Below are positions 26,384 through 34,000 of a stretch of DNA of 64,000 nucleotides, piece by piece. The position numbers were made by a program, and so were the translations under genes. Below the pieces are notes generated by a model. That model saw nothing but the letters and a program-made list of their open reading frames with translations. It searched no databases and was not told the origin of the DNA. Origin of the DNA: Lysobacterales bacterium (GTDB lineage Bacteria; Pseudomonadota; Gammaproteobacteria; Xanthomonadales; Ahniellaceae); NCBI GenBank assembly GCA_016721845.1, contig JADKHK010000013.1, forward strand, positions 1,470,501 to 1,534,500, written 5' to 3'. Numbering within the stretch: position 1 is the first letter of the stretch; every line of letters starts with the position of its first letter.

Positions 26384-26780
26384 CGCGCTCTCCGGACCCG
26401 GCAAACCGCTGGTGGCAGAGCCGCCGGACGCCACCGAAATCGCAGGTCTGGTTCGCTCCGGCCGCGCCCGCTTGGCCGATGCGGGAATCGCCTCGCTCTC
26501 GCTGGAAAGCCGCTTCGACCTGGCCTACAACGCCGCGCACGCGTTCTGCCTTGCGGCCTTGCGCCGCCTCGGCTATCGGCCACGCCATCGCTACATCGTC
26601 TTCCAGTCGCTGCCCCACACGCTCGGCCTCGGGCCGGAAGTCTGGCGCGTGCTCGCCAAGGCCCACGACCTGCGCAATCTCGCTGAATACGAAGGCCATA
26701 TGGACGTCGAAGAACGGCTCGTTCTGGATGTCATTGAAGCGTGTGCGCACGTTTCAACAGTGCTCGCACGGCAGATCTAA
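26367..26780 (+). CDS. HEPN-like small protein paired with the nucleotidyltransferase
   Basis: The 137-residue all-helical protein has LESRFDLAYNAAHAFCLAALRRLGYRP and later AKAHDLRNLAEYEGHMDVEE, resembling HEPN-domain proteins that accompany MNT nucleotidyltransferases. The RN start of the HEPN motif is present (Arg103-Asn104), but the position where RNase HEPNs have His holds Tyr108; the nearest His (His111) is outside the usual RX4-6H spacing. It may therefore be a non-nuclease HEPN or use a variant site. The gene overlaps the upstream frame by 17 bases, which implies coupled translation. Toxin activity is a hypothesis. Confidence 0.68.
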   Translation: MTSPLDALSGPGKPLVAEPPDATEIAGLVRSGRARLADAGIASLSLESRFDLAYNAAHAFCLAALRRLGYRPRHRYIVFQSLPHTLGLGPEVWRVLAKAHDLRNLAEYEGHMDVEERLVLDVIEACAHVSTVLARQI

Positions 26781-26814
26781 CGGTACTTTTTCCCCTTCGT
26801 CGCCTGTCCCAACC

Positions 26815-26827
26815 TAGAATCCAGCCA
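26815..26827 (+). promoter_or_regulatory. possible -10 box for a leaderless ACMSD transcript
   Basis: TAGAAT, five of six bases of the consensus, ends six bases before the ATG at 26827 with no Shine-Dalgarno between. This predicts transcription starting on the ATG. The -35 region is poor (C/T-rich). Confidence 0.4.
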
Positions 26828-27840
26828 TGCTGAAGATCGACACCCATGCGCATCTGCTGCCGAAGCATTGGCCGAATCTCGCCGAGAAGTATGGCGATGC
26901 CAGGTTTCCGGTGATCCATCACGCCGAGGGCCGGCACCGGATCTACAAGGATGGCAAGTTCTTCCGCGAGATCTGGCCGAATACCTGGGATGCCGAACTG
27001 CGCATCGCCGAGTACGCGAAGTTCGGCGTGTCGGTGCAGGTCGCCTCGACCGTGCCGGTGATGTTCTCGTACTGGGCCAAGGGCCATCAGGCGCTGGAAC
27101 TGCATCGCGCATTGAACGACCACCTGGCCGAACTCTGTCGCGCGCACCCGGCGCACTTCGCCGGCGTCGGCACGGTGCCGCTGCAGTCGCCACAACTCGC
27201 GATCCAGGAAATGGAACGCTGCATCGACCAACTGGGCATTTCCGGCATCCAGATCGGTTCGCACGTGAACGACTGGAACCTCGATGCGCCGGAACTGTTC
27301 GAGTTCTTCGAAGCGGCGCAGGAACTGCGTGCCGCCATCCTGATCCATCCCTGGGACATGATGGGCACGGATGCGATGCCGAAATACTGGCTGCCTTGGC
27401 TGGTCGGCATGCCCGCCGAACAGACCCGCGCCGCGTGTTCACTGATTTTCGGTGGCGTGCTCGAGCGCCTGCCGAAGCTGCGCGTCTGCTTCGCGCATGG
27501 CGGTGGCTCCTTCCCGTACACCATCGGTCGCATCGAACACGGTTACAAGATGCGTCCGGACCTGGTCGCCACCGACAACCACCGCAACCCGCGCGAATAT
27601 TTCCCGCGCCTGTTCTTCGACTCCTGCGTGCATGATCCGCAAGCCTTGCGCTACCTGCTCGACGTCGTCGGCCACGACCGCGTGATGCTCGGTACCGACT
27701 ACCCGTTCCCGCTGGGCGAACAGGTGCCGGGCAGCGGCATCGATGCGCTCGGACTGGGCGATGACGCGCGCGCACGCCTGTTCCATGGTGCGGCCCTGGA
27801 ATGGCTGGGACTGCCCCACGCACGCTTCGCACAGGACTGA
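26827..27840 (+). CDS. 2-amino-3-carboxymuconate-6-semialdehyde decarboxylase
   Basis: The 337-residue amidohydrolase-fold enzyme (ACMSD, NbaD) decarboxylates ACMS to 2-aminomuconate semialdehyde, steering carbon away from quinolinate and NAD synthesis. The zinc ligands are His7 and His9 (DTHAHLLP), His174 (ILIHPWDM) and Asp291 (LGTDYPFP), with the active-site His224 in CFAHGGGSFP; the spacing agrees with the characterised Pseudomonas enzyme within three residues. It is followed by kynU after 5 bases and preceded by the HEPN-like gene after 46. Confidence 0.95.
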   Translation: MLKIDTHAHLLPKHWPNLAEKYGDARFPVIHHAEGRHRIYKDGKFFREIWPNTWDAELRIAEYAKFGVSVQVASTVPVMFSYWAKGHQALELHRALNDHLAELCRAHPAHFAGVGTVPLQSPQLAIQEMERCIDQLGISGIQIGSHVNDWNLDAPELFEFFEAAQELRAAILIHPWDMMGTDAMPKYWLPWLVGMPAEQTRAACSLIFGGVLERLPKLRVCFAHGGGSFPYTIGRIEHGYKMRPDLVATDNHRNPREYFPRLFFDSCVHDPQALRYLLDVVGHDRVMLGTDYPFPLGEQVPGSGIDALGLGDDARARLFHGAALEWLGLPHARFAQD

Positions 27841-27845
27841 ACGCG

Positions 27846-29111
27846 ATGATCGAGCCGATTGCCCAGCGCGCCACCGCGCTCGACGCGAATGACGAGCTTG
27901 CAGCCTTCCGTGCCGAGTTTCATGTCCCGCAACACGATGGCCGCGATCAGGCTTATTTCTGCGGCAACTCGCTCGGCCTGCAGCCGAAGGCGACGCGCCA
28001 GGCCGTGATCGACGAGCTTGACGACTGGGCACGGCTCGGCGTCGAAGGCCACTTCCGTGGTCGCCACCCGTGGATGCCGTATCACGAATTCGTACGCGCA
28101 GGCCTCGCGCATGTCGCCGGCGCGATGCCGGCAGAAGTGGTCGCGATGAACACGCTGACCGCGAACCTGCACCTGATGATGGTGAGTTTCTATCGCCCGA
28201 CCCGCGAGCGACCGGCGATCCTGATCGAACAGGGTGCATTCCCGTCTGATCGATATGCGGTCGAATCGCAGATCCGCTTCCACGGCTTCGACCCGGCCAC
28301 CGACCTGATCGAGCTCGCACCGGACGAGCCGAACGGCACGATTTCGATCGCGGCCATTGCGCACGCCATCGACCGGCATCGCGATCGCCTCGCGCTGGTG
28401 CTGTGGCCGGGCGTGCAATACCGCAGCGGCGAGGTCTATCCGCTCGACGAGATCGCGCGACTGACCCATGCAGCTGGCGCCATCGTCGGCTTTGACCTCG
28501 CGCATTCGATCGGCAATGTCCCGGTGAATCTGCACGACAGCCAGGCCGACTTCGCGGTGTGGTGCAGCTACAAGTACTTGAACTCGGGACCGGGCGCAGT
28601 CGCCGGCTGCTTCGTGCACGAACGACACGCGAGGACGGATCGTCCCCGCTTTGCAGGCTGGTGGGGCCACGATCAATCGACACGCTTCAAGATGGGCCCG
28701 GACTTCGTGCCGACGCCCGGCGCAGAGGGCTGGCAGTTGTCGAATCCGCCAATCCTGGCACTGGCGCCACTGCGGGTGTCGCTGGATCTTTTCCAGCGTG
28801 CCGATATCGCGCGTCTGCGCGCGAAGTCGATGCGGATGACCGCGTTCTACGCCGAATCGGTCGACGCCGTGCTGGGCGCGCACATCGCCATCGTCACGCC
28901 GAACGATCCCGAGCGTCGTGGCTGTCAGCTGTCCTTGCGCGTGCGGGCTGGACGCGAACACGGCCGCGCCCTGTTCGAACATCTGGAGCAGCACGGCGTG
29001 CTTTGCGATTGGCGCGAACCGGACGTGATCCGCGTGTCGCCGACGCCGCTCTACAACCGCTACGGCGACATCGTCCCCCTGCTGCGTTCGGCGTCAGCCT
29101 TCCTGGCTTGA
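27846..29111 (+). CDS. kynU: kynureninase
   Basis: The 421-residue PLP enzyme cleaves kynurenine or 3-hydroxykynurenine to (3-hydroxy)anthranilate and alanine. The PLP-binding lysine is Lys243 in WCSYKYLNSGPG. Other marks are YFCGNSLGLQP, MNTLTANLHLMM, GFDLAHSIGNVPVNLHD and RFAGWWGHD. The start is the ATG at 27846, 5 bases after ACMSD. The 3' end overlaps the convergent DAHP synthase gene by 18 bases. It feeds the dioxygenase; the monooxygenase that would make 3-hydroxykynurenine is not in the window. Confidence 0.96.
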   Translation: MIEPIAQRATALDANDELAAFRAEFHVPQHDGRDQAYFCGNSLGLQPKATRQAVIDELDDWARLGVEGHFRGRHPWMPYHEFVRAGLAHVAGAMPAEVVAMNTLTANLHLMMVSFYRPTRERPAILIEQGAFPSDRYAVESQIRFHGFDPATDLIELAPDEPNGTISIAAIAHAIDRHRDRLALVLWPGVQYRSGEVYPLDEIARLTHAAGAIVGFDLAHSIGNVPVNLHDSQADFAVWCSYKYLNSGPGAVAGCFVHERHARTDRPRFAGWWGHDQSTRFKMGPDFVPTPGAEGWQLSNPPILALAPLRVSLDLFQRADIARLRAKSMRMTAFYAESVDAVLGAHIAIVTPNDPERRGCQLSLRVRAGREHGRALFEHLEQHGVLCDWREPDVIRVSPTPLYNRYGDIVPLLRSASAFLA

Positions 29112-30446
29112 GTGTCCGCCGCGCTTGCGCACGATCAGCATCGCGATTTCCAGCGATTGCTCGTAGTTCAGTCGTGGGTCGACGGTGGACTTGTAGGCGC
29201 GTTCGAGATCGGTTTCGGTCAAGTCACGCGCGCCGCCCATGCATTCGGTCACGTTCTCGCCGGTGAGTTCGAGATGCGCACCGCCGAGGCGCGTACCGGC
29301 TGCGGTGTGGATGTCGAAGGCCTGATCGAGCTCGGATCGGATGTTGTCGAAACGCCGCGTCTTGAAGCCGTTGGCGGTGCTCTCGGTATTGCCGTGCATC
29401 GGATCGGCGCACCACAGCACCTGCTTGCCTTCGCGCCGCACCGCCTCCAGCAGTGGCGGCAGAGTCGCCCCGATCTTGGCCGCGCCCATGCGATGGATCA
29501 AAGTGAGCTTGCCCGGCTCGTTGAGCGGATTCAGAAAGTCGATGACCGGCAACAACTGGTCCGGCGTCACCGTCGGCCCGACCTTCAACCCGACCGGATT
29601 CTGGATGCCGCGGCAATACTGCGCATGCGCGCCGTCCAACGCCGCCGTGCGCATGCCGATCCACGGAAAATGCGTGGACAGATTGAACCACCCTGGATTG
29701 CGCGGCACCTGGCGCGTGACCGCCTCCTCGTAATGCAGCAACAGGGCTTCGTGCGACGTGAAGAAGTCGACGCGGGTGAAGCTGCCGAGGGTTTCCCCGG
29801 CCAGCGTCTCCATGAATCGGACCGACTCGCCAATCGCTTCGACCATGCGCCGGTACTCGCGCTGCAGCGGAGAATGCTCGACCCAACCCAGGTCCCAGTA
29901 TTCGGGATGATGCAAATCGGCAAAACCGCCATCGATCAAGGCGCGCACGAAATTCATCGTCATCGCCGAATGCGCATGCGCGTGCAGCAGACGCTCCGGA
30001 TCCGGCTTGCGCGCCGCCGCGGTGAACTCGGGTGCATTGACGATGTCACCGCGATAACTCGGCAAGGTCACGCCATGGCGCTCCTCGGTGTCGGTGGAAC
30101 GCGGCTTGGCATATTGGCCGGCAAAGCGCCCCACGCGCACCACCGGCAGCTTGAGTCCATGCACGAGCACGACGCTCATCTGCAGCAGGACCTTCAGACG
30201 ATTGGTGATCGTCGTCGAGTCGCATTCGGAAAAACTCTCGGCACAGTCGCCCCCTTGAAGGAGGAACCGCTTGCCCTCGGCGGCCTCGGCAAGGTGGCGC
30301 TTGAGCGTCAGGATCTCGAGCGACGTGACCAGCGGCGGCAGCTGGCGCAACTGCGCAAGACTACGTTCCAGATGTTCGGCATCGGGATAGGTCGGCTGCT
30401 GGGCAGCGGGGCGTTCGCGCCATTGCGCGGGCGTCCAGGGGGTCAT
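29094..30446 (-). CDS. class II 3-deoxy-7-phosphoheptulonate (DAHP) synthase
   Basis: The 450-residue enzyme joins phosphoenolpyruvate and erythrose 4-phosphate in the first step of the shikimate pathway. It is the plant/Mycobacterium-like class II type: WTPAQWRERPAAQQPTYPD start, FLLQGGDCAESF, GRFAGQYAKPRS, DPMHGNT and LGGAHLELTGENVTECMGG. No N-terminal ACT or regulatory extension is visible. Aromatic biosynthesis here is convergent with tryptophan-derived catabolism and overlaps kynU by 18 bases at the 3' ends. Confidence 0.95.
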   Translation of the reverse strand: MTPWTPAQWRERPAAQQPTYPDAEHLERSLAQLRQLPPLVTSLEILTLKRHLAEAAEGKRFLLQGGDCAESFSECDSTTITNRLKVLLQMSVVLVHGLKLPVVRVGRFAGQYAKPRSTDTEERHGVTLPSYRGDIVNAPEFTAAARKPDPERLLHAHAHSAMTMNFVRALIDGGFADLHHPEYWDLGWVEHSPLQREYRRMVEAIGESVRFMETLAGETLGSFTRVDFFTSHEALLLHYEEAVTRQVPRNPGWFNLSTHFPWIGMRTAALDGAHAQYCRGIQNPVGLKVGPTVTPDQLLPVIDFLNPLNEPGKLTLIHRMGAAKIGATLPPLLEAVRREGKQVLWCADPMHGNTESTANGFKTRRFDNIRSELDQAFDIHTAAGTRLGGAHLELTGENVTECMGGARDLTETDLERAYKSTVDPRLNYEQSLEIAMLIVRKRGGHSSQEG

Positions 30447-30474
30447 CGTTCGTCGCCTGTCGAAGAGGCCGCGC

Positions 30475-30981
30475 TCAACGCACGCGGCGGAAACCGAAAT
30501 AGATCGCCGCGACGAAGAACGCGATGAAGAAGAACAGGACCCAATTGGGCATCGAGAGCCCGAGGAAGGTCCAGTCGATCACGCCGCAGTCCTGGTCGCG
30601 GATGAAGATCGTCTTCAATACCTTCAATGCATCGAAGTATTCAAGCGCATATTGCAGTGAAGGCGCGCAGCCATCGAGTTCTTCCGGCGACAGGCTCTGC
30701 AGATAGACGTGGCGACCCGCGATGTAGACGCCGATGCCGGCCCAGAGCGCGGTGACGGTGCCATAGACTCTCCAGCCCCAGGTCTTCGGGCCGTGAATGG
30801 CCGCGACCAGCGCGGTCAGGCCGACGGCACATACAAAGACCCGCTGGACCATGCACAACATGCAGGGCTCGTAGTGCTGCACGTATTGTGCGTAGAACGC
30901 ATAACCCATCAGGCCACCGCTGATCAGAAAGGCGGCAAGGAACGCGGCGCGGTTGCTCCATGCAAGCGGGTTCAGATTCAT
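30475..30981 (-). CDS. dsbB: disulfide bond formation protein B
   Basis: This 168-residue inner-membrane protein reoxidises DsbA and passes electrons to quinone. Four hydrophobic helices are visible. The periplasmic redox pairs are Cys40/Cys43 (EPCMLCMVQR) and Cys105/Cys132 (DGCAPS, DQDCG). It lies between the DAHP synthase gene and the ribosomal block, in the same direction as both, with a terminator upstream at 31006-31043. Confidence 0.95.
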   Translation of the reverse strand: MNLNPLAWSNRAAFLAAFLISGGLMGYAFYAQYVQHYEPCMLCMVQRVFVCAVGLTALVAAIHGPKTWGWRVYGTVTALWAGIGVYIAGRHVYLQSLSPEELDGCAPSLQYALEYFDALKVLKTIFIRDQDCGVIDWTFLGLSMPNWVLFFFIAFFVAAIYFGFRRVR

Positions 30982-31005
30982 GTCGACTCCTCGGGTGTGG
31001 ATACC

Positions 31006-31043
31006 GGAAAAACGGAAGGCCCCGGTCTTTCGACCGAGGCCTT
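31006..31043 (-). terminator. terminator after rplQ (end of the ribosomal protein block)
   Basis: On the minus strand AAGGCCTCGGTC-GAAA-GACCGGGGCCTT folds into a stem with one mismatch and a GAAA tetraloop, followed by CCGTTTTTCC. It lies about 25 bases after the rplQ stop and should end the rpsM-rplQ transcript before dsbB. Confidence 0.88.
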
Positions 31044-31067
31044 CGCGCAGAAGTTCACCAACGAAGC

Positions 31068-31451
31068 TTAGGCTTCGGCAGCGGCTTCAGTCTGCGGACG
31101 ATCGACCAGTTCGACGTAGGCCATCGGAGCAGCATCACCATTGCGGAAACCGCACTTGAGGATACGCAGATAGCCGCCCTTGCGCTCGCGGTAACGCGGG
31201 CCGAGCTCGGTGAAGAGCACGCCGACGGCCGCCTTGTCGCGCAGGCGATCAAAGGCGAGACGACGGTTGGCGACGCCATCGATCTTGGCGAGCGTGATCA
31301 GCGGCTCGGCCACACGACGGAGTTCCTTGGCCTTCGGCAGGGTGGTCTTGATCAGGCCATGCACGAACAGCGAGCTGGCCATGTTCTTGAACATGGCTTC
31401 GCGGTGCGAGCTGGTGCGGTTGAACTTGCGACCGGATTTGAGGTGGCGCAT
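31068..31451 (-). CDS. rplQ: 50S ribosomal protein L17 (bL17)
   Basis: The 127-residue protein opens MRHLKSGRKFNRTSSHREAMFKNMASSL and holds ELRRVAEPLITLAK, the bL17 signatures. It binds 23S rRNA near the exit tunnel. The length equals E. coli L17. It is the last gene of the alpha operon, with AAGGAAA before its ATG. Confidence 0.98.
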   Translation of the reverse strand: MRHLKSGRKFNRTSSHREAMFKNMASSLFVHGLIKTTLPKAKELRRVAEPLITLAKIDGVANRRLAFDRLRDKAAVGVLFTELGPRYRERKGGYLRILKCGFRNGDAAPMAYVELVDRPQTEAAAEA

Positions 31452-31470
31452 AAATAATTTCCTTTGTGCC

Positions 31471-32466
31471 TCAGCCGAGCATGCCGTGTTGCACGCCGGC
31501 CGGGGGCCAGTTTTCGAGCTTCATGCCGAGCGAAAGACCGCGGGCAGCGAGCACTTCCTTGATTTCGGTGAGCGACTTCTTGCCGAGATTCGGCGTCTTC
31601 AGCAGCTCGACCTCGGTGCGTTGCACCAGGTCTCCGATGTAGTAGATGCTCTCGGCCTTCAGGCAGTTCGCCGAACGGACGGTGAGTTCGAGATCGTCGA
31701 TCGGACGCATCAAGAGCGGGTCGATGCCGGTCGCGGCCGGCTTCGCGGCGGCGCTTTCGCGACGCGTGAAGTCACCGAACACGGACAGCTGATCGGCGAG
31801 GATGTCGGCCGCGCGACGCACGGCTTCTTCCGCTTCGATGGTGCCGTTGGTCTCGATGTCGAGCACGAGCTTGTCGAGATCGGTGCGCTGTTCGACGCGG
31901 GCGTTGTCGACTTCGAAAGCGACGCGGCGGATCGGGCTGAAGCTCGCATCGAGCTGCAGGCGGCCGATCGGACGCGACTCTTCATCGGGGCGACGACGCG
32001 AAAGAGCCGGCTGATAGCCGACGCCACGCGAAATGCGCAGACGCATATTGAGCTGCGTGTCCTTGGTCAGGTGGCAGATCACATGTTCCGGATTGATGAT
32101 CTCGACGCTGTGGTCGACCTTGATGTCGCCGGCGGTGACGACGCCCGGGCCCTTCTTGACGAGGGTCAGGAGCGTTTCGTCGTGACCGTGCATGCGCAGC
32201 GCGACGTCCTTGAGGTTGAGCAGGACTTCGATCACGTCCTCCTGCAGGCCTTCAAGGGTCGTGTACTCATGCAACACGTTGTCGATTTCGACTTCAGTGA
32301 TGGCACAGCCCGGGATCGAGGAAAGCAGCACGCGACGAAGCGCGTTGCCGAGCGTGTGGCCGAAACCGCGTTCAAGCGGTTCGACAGCGACGCGCGCCCG
32401 GTTGGGCGAGAGTCGCTCGGCGGTGATGCCGCGGGCGCGCATGACGCTGGTGGCGTTTGCAACCAT
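31471..32466 (-). CDS. rpoA: RNA polymerase subunit alpha
   Basis: The 331-residue protein is the alpha subunit. The N-terminal domain (about residues 20-230; EPLERGFGHTLGNALRRVLLSS) dimerises and seeds assembly of beta and beta-prime. The C-terminal domain (about 245-320; LMRPIDDLELTVRSANCLKAESIYYIGDLVQRTEVELLKTPNLGKKSLTEIKEVL) contacts UP elements and activators. It sits between rpsD and rplQ as in E. coli. Confidence 0.98.
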   Translation of the reverse strand: MVANATSVMRARGITAERLSPNRARVAVEPLERGFGHTLGNALRRVLLSSIPGCAITEVEIDNVLHEYTTLEGLQEDVIEVLLNLKDVALRMHGHDETLLTLVKKGPGVVTAGDIKVDHSVEIINPEHVICHLTKDTQLNMRLRISRGVGYQPALSRRRPDEESRPIGRLQLDASFSPIRRVAFEVDNARVEQRTDLDKLVLDIETNGTIEAEEAVRRAADILADQLSVFGDFTRRESAAAKPAATGIDPLLMRPIDDLELTVRSANCLKAESIYYIGDLVQRTEVELLKTPNLGKKSLTEIKEVLAARGLSLGMKLENWPPAGVQHGMLG

Positions 32467-32484
32467 GGTGATTGGGCTCTCCGA

Positions 32485-33111
32485 TTACTTCGAGTACAGT
32501 TCGACGATGAGGTTCTCGTTGATGTCCGACGGCAGGTCCGCGCGATCAGGCGCAGCCTTGTAGGTGCCGGCCATCTTCTTCGCGTCCACTTCGAGCCAAC
32601 CCGGCGTCAGATCCATTTCCTGCGACAGGGTCAGCGCTTCCTGGATGCGCAGCTGCTTGCGTGCAGCTTCAGCCACCGCGATTTCGTCGCCAGCCTTGAC
32701 CTGGAAGGAGGCCAGATTGACCTTCTTGCCGTTCACCGTGATCGCCTTGTGGGCCACCAATTGGCGGGCACCGGCACGCGTCACCGCGAAACCCATGCGG
32801 AACACGACGTTGTCGAGACGGCTTTCCAGCAGGCGCAGCAGATTTTCACCCGTGGCGCCCTTCTGGTTCGACGCTTTCGCGTAGTACAGACGGAACTGAC
32901 GTTCGAGCAGACCGTAGATGCGCTTCACCTTCTGCTTCTCGCGAAGCTGGACGGCGTAGTCGGACATCTTGCCCTTCTTGGCAGCACCATGCTGGCCGGG
33001 CTTCTGTTCGAGCTTGCACTTCGAATCCAGCGCACGCGCCGGGCTCTTGAGACTGAGGTCGGCGCCTTCACGACGCGCGAGCTTGCAGGTAGGACCGATA
33101 TAACGAGCCAT
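32485..33111 (-). CDS. rpsD: 30S ribosomal protein S4 (uS4)
   Basis: The 208-residue protein is uS4, a primary 16S-binding protein and in E. coli the translational repressor of this operon. It starts MARYIGPTCKLARREGADLSL and contains the S4 domain (LESRLDNVVFRMGFAVTRAGARQLVAHKAITVNGKKVN). The cysteine motif of zinc-type S4 is missing, as in gammaproteobacteria. The ribosome site AAGGAAG overlaps the rpsK stop. Confidence 0.98.
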   Translation of the reverse strand: MARYIGPTCKLARREGADLSLKSPARALDSKCKLEQKPGQHGAAKKGKMSDYAVQLREKQKVKRIYGLLERQFRLYYAKASNQKGATGENLLRLLESRLDNVVFRMGFAVTRAGARQLVAHKAITVNGKKVNLASFQVKAGDEIAVAEAARKQLRIQEALTLSQEMDLTPGWLEVDAKKMAGTYKAAPDRADLPSDINENLIVELYSK

Positions 33112-33123
33112 GGCAATTCTTCC

Positions 33124-33522
33124 TTAGACGCGACGCTTCTTCGGCGGACGGCAGCCGTTGTGCGGGATCGGCGTGATGTCGATGATGTTCGACACCTTGT
33201 AGCCGAGGGCATTGAGAGCACGAACCGCAGATTCGCGGCCCGGGCCGGGGCCCTTGATGCGCACTTCAACGGACTTCAGTCCGTAGTCGAGCGCCGCACG
33301 ACCGGCCTTCTCGGCGGCAACCTGCGCCGCGAACGGCGTGGACTTGCGCGAACCGCGGAAACCGGCGCCACCGGAGGTCGCCCACGACAAGGCATTGCCC
33401 TGGCGATCGGTGATCGTGATGATGGTGTTGTTGAACGAAGCCTGGACATGCGCGATGCCGTCGGTGACGACGCGCTTGACCTTCTTCTTGGGCTTTGCAG
33501 CCGCTTGAGTCTTGGCATTCAT
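33124..33522 (-). CDS. rpsK: 30S ribosomal protein S11 (uS11)
   Basis: The 132-residue protein is uS11 of the 30S platform, with the family motifs GIAHVQASFNNTIITITDRQGNALSWATSGGAGFRGSRKSTPFAAQ and VEVRIKGPGPGRESAVRAL, and the C-terminal HNGCRPPKKRRV. The extension before residue 17 is Lys/Ala-rich. It sits 18 bases after rpsM and 12 before rpsD. Confidence 0.98.
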   Translation of the reverse strand: MNAKTQAAAKPKKKVKRVVTDGIAHVQASFNNTIITITDRQGNALSWATSGGAGFRGSRKSTPFAAQVAAEKAGRAALDYGLKSVEVRIKGPGPGRESAVRALNALGYKVSNIIDITPIPHNGCRPPKKRRV

Positions 33523-33540
33523 GATGGGGTCCCGGGTCGA

Positions 33541-33897
33541 TTACTTCTTGATCGCCTTGCGCGGACCCTTGCGCGTGCGCGCATTGGTTCGCGTGCGCTG
33601 TCCGCGCACCGGCAGACCACGACGATGACGCAGGCCACGGTAGCAACCGAGATCCTGCAGGCGCTTGATGCTGATGCCGACTTCTCGGCGCAGGTCGCCT
33701 TCGACCGTGAACTTGGCGACTTCCTGACGGAGTCGTTCCACCTGGGTGTCCGTCAGATCCTTGACCTTCGTCGTCGGATCCAGGCCAGCGGACGCACAGA
33801 CCTTCTTCGAACGGGATCGGCCGATCCCGAAAATGCTTTGCAAGCCGATCCACGCATGCTTGTGGACCGGAATATTCACACCGGCGATACGCGCCAT
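33541..33897 (-). CDS. rpsM: 30S ribosomal protein S13 (uS13)
   Basis: The 118-residue protein is uS13 of the 30S head. It begins MARIAGVNIPVHKHAWIGLQSIFGIGRSRS and ends with the conserved basic tail LRHRRGLPVRGQRTRTNARTRKGPRKAIKK that contacts P-site tRNA. It has GGAGAAG before the ATG. rpmJ, usually between secY and rpsM in E. coli, is not present here. Confidence 0.98.
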   Translation of the reverse strand: MARIAGVNIPVHKHAWIGLQSIFGIGRSRSKKVCASAGLDPTTKVKDLTDTQVERLRQEVAKFTVEGDLRREVGISIKRLQDLGCYRGLRHRRGLPVRGQRTRTNARTRKGPRKAIKK

Positions 33898-33935
33898 CGC
33901 GTCTTCTCCAAAACTGTTAGCGCAGGGAACTCAAC

Positions 33936-33941
33936 ATTATA
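33936..33941 (-). promoter_or_regulatory. possible -10 box for the rpsM operon
   Basis: A perfect TATAAT (minus strand) lies about 40 bases before rpsM in the 103-base gap after secY. The -35 region at 16-18 bases (GCCGGT-like) is poor. The position fits a separate promoter for rpsM-rpsK-rpsD-rpoA-rplQ. Confidence 0.45.
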
Positions 33942-34000
33942 CATAGATCATCGCCCCACCGGCAGCGCCAGTAGCGACCCGCACATCCTGTGCAGTTGCC

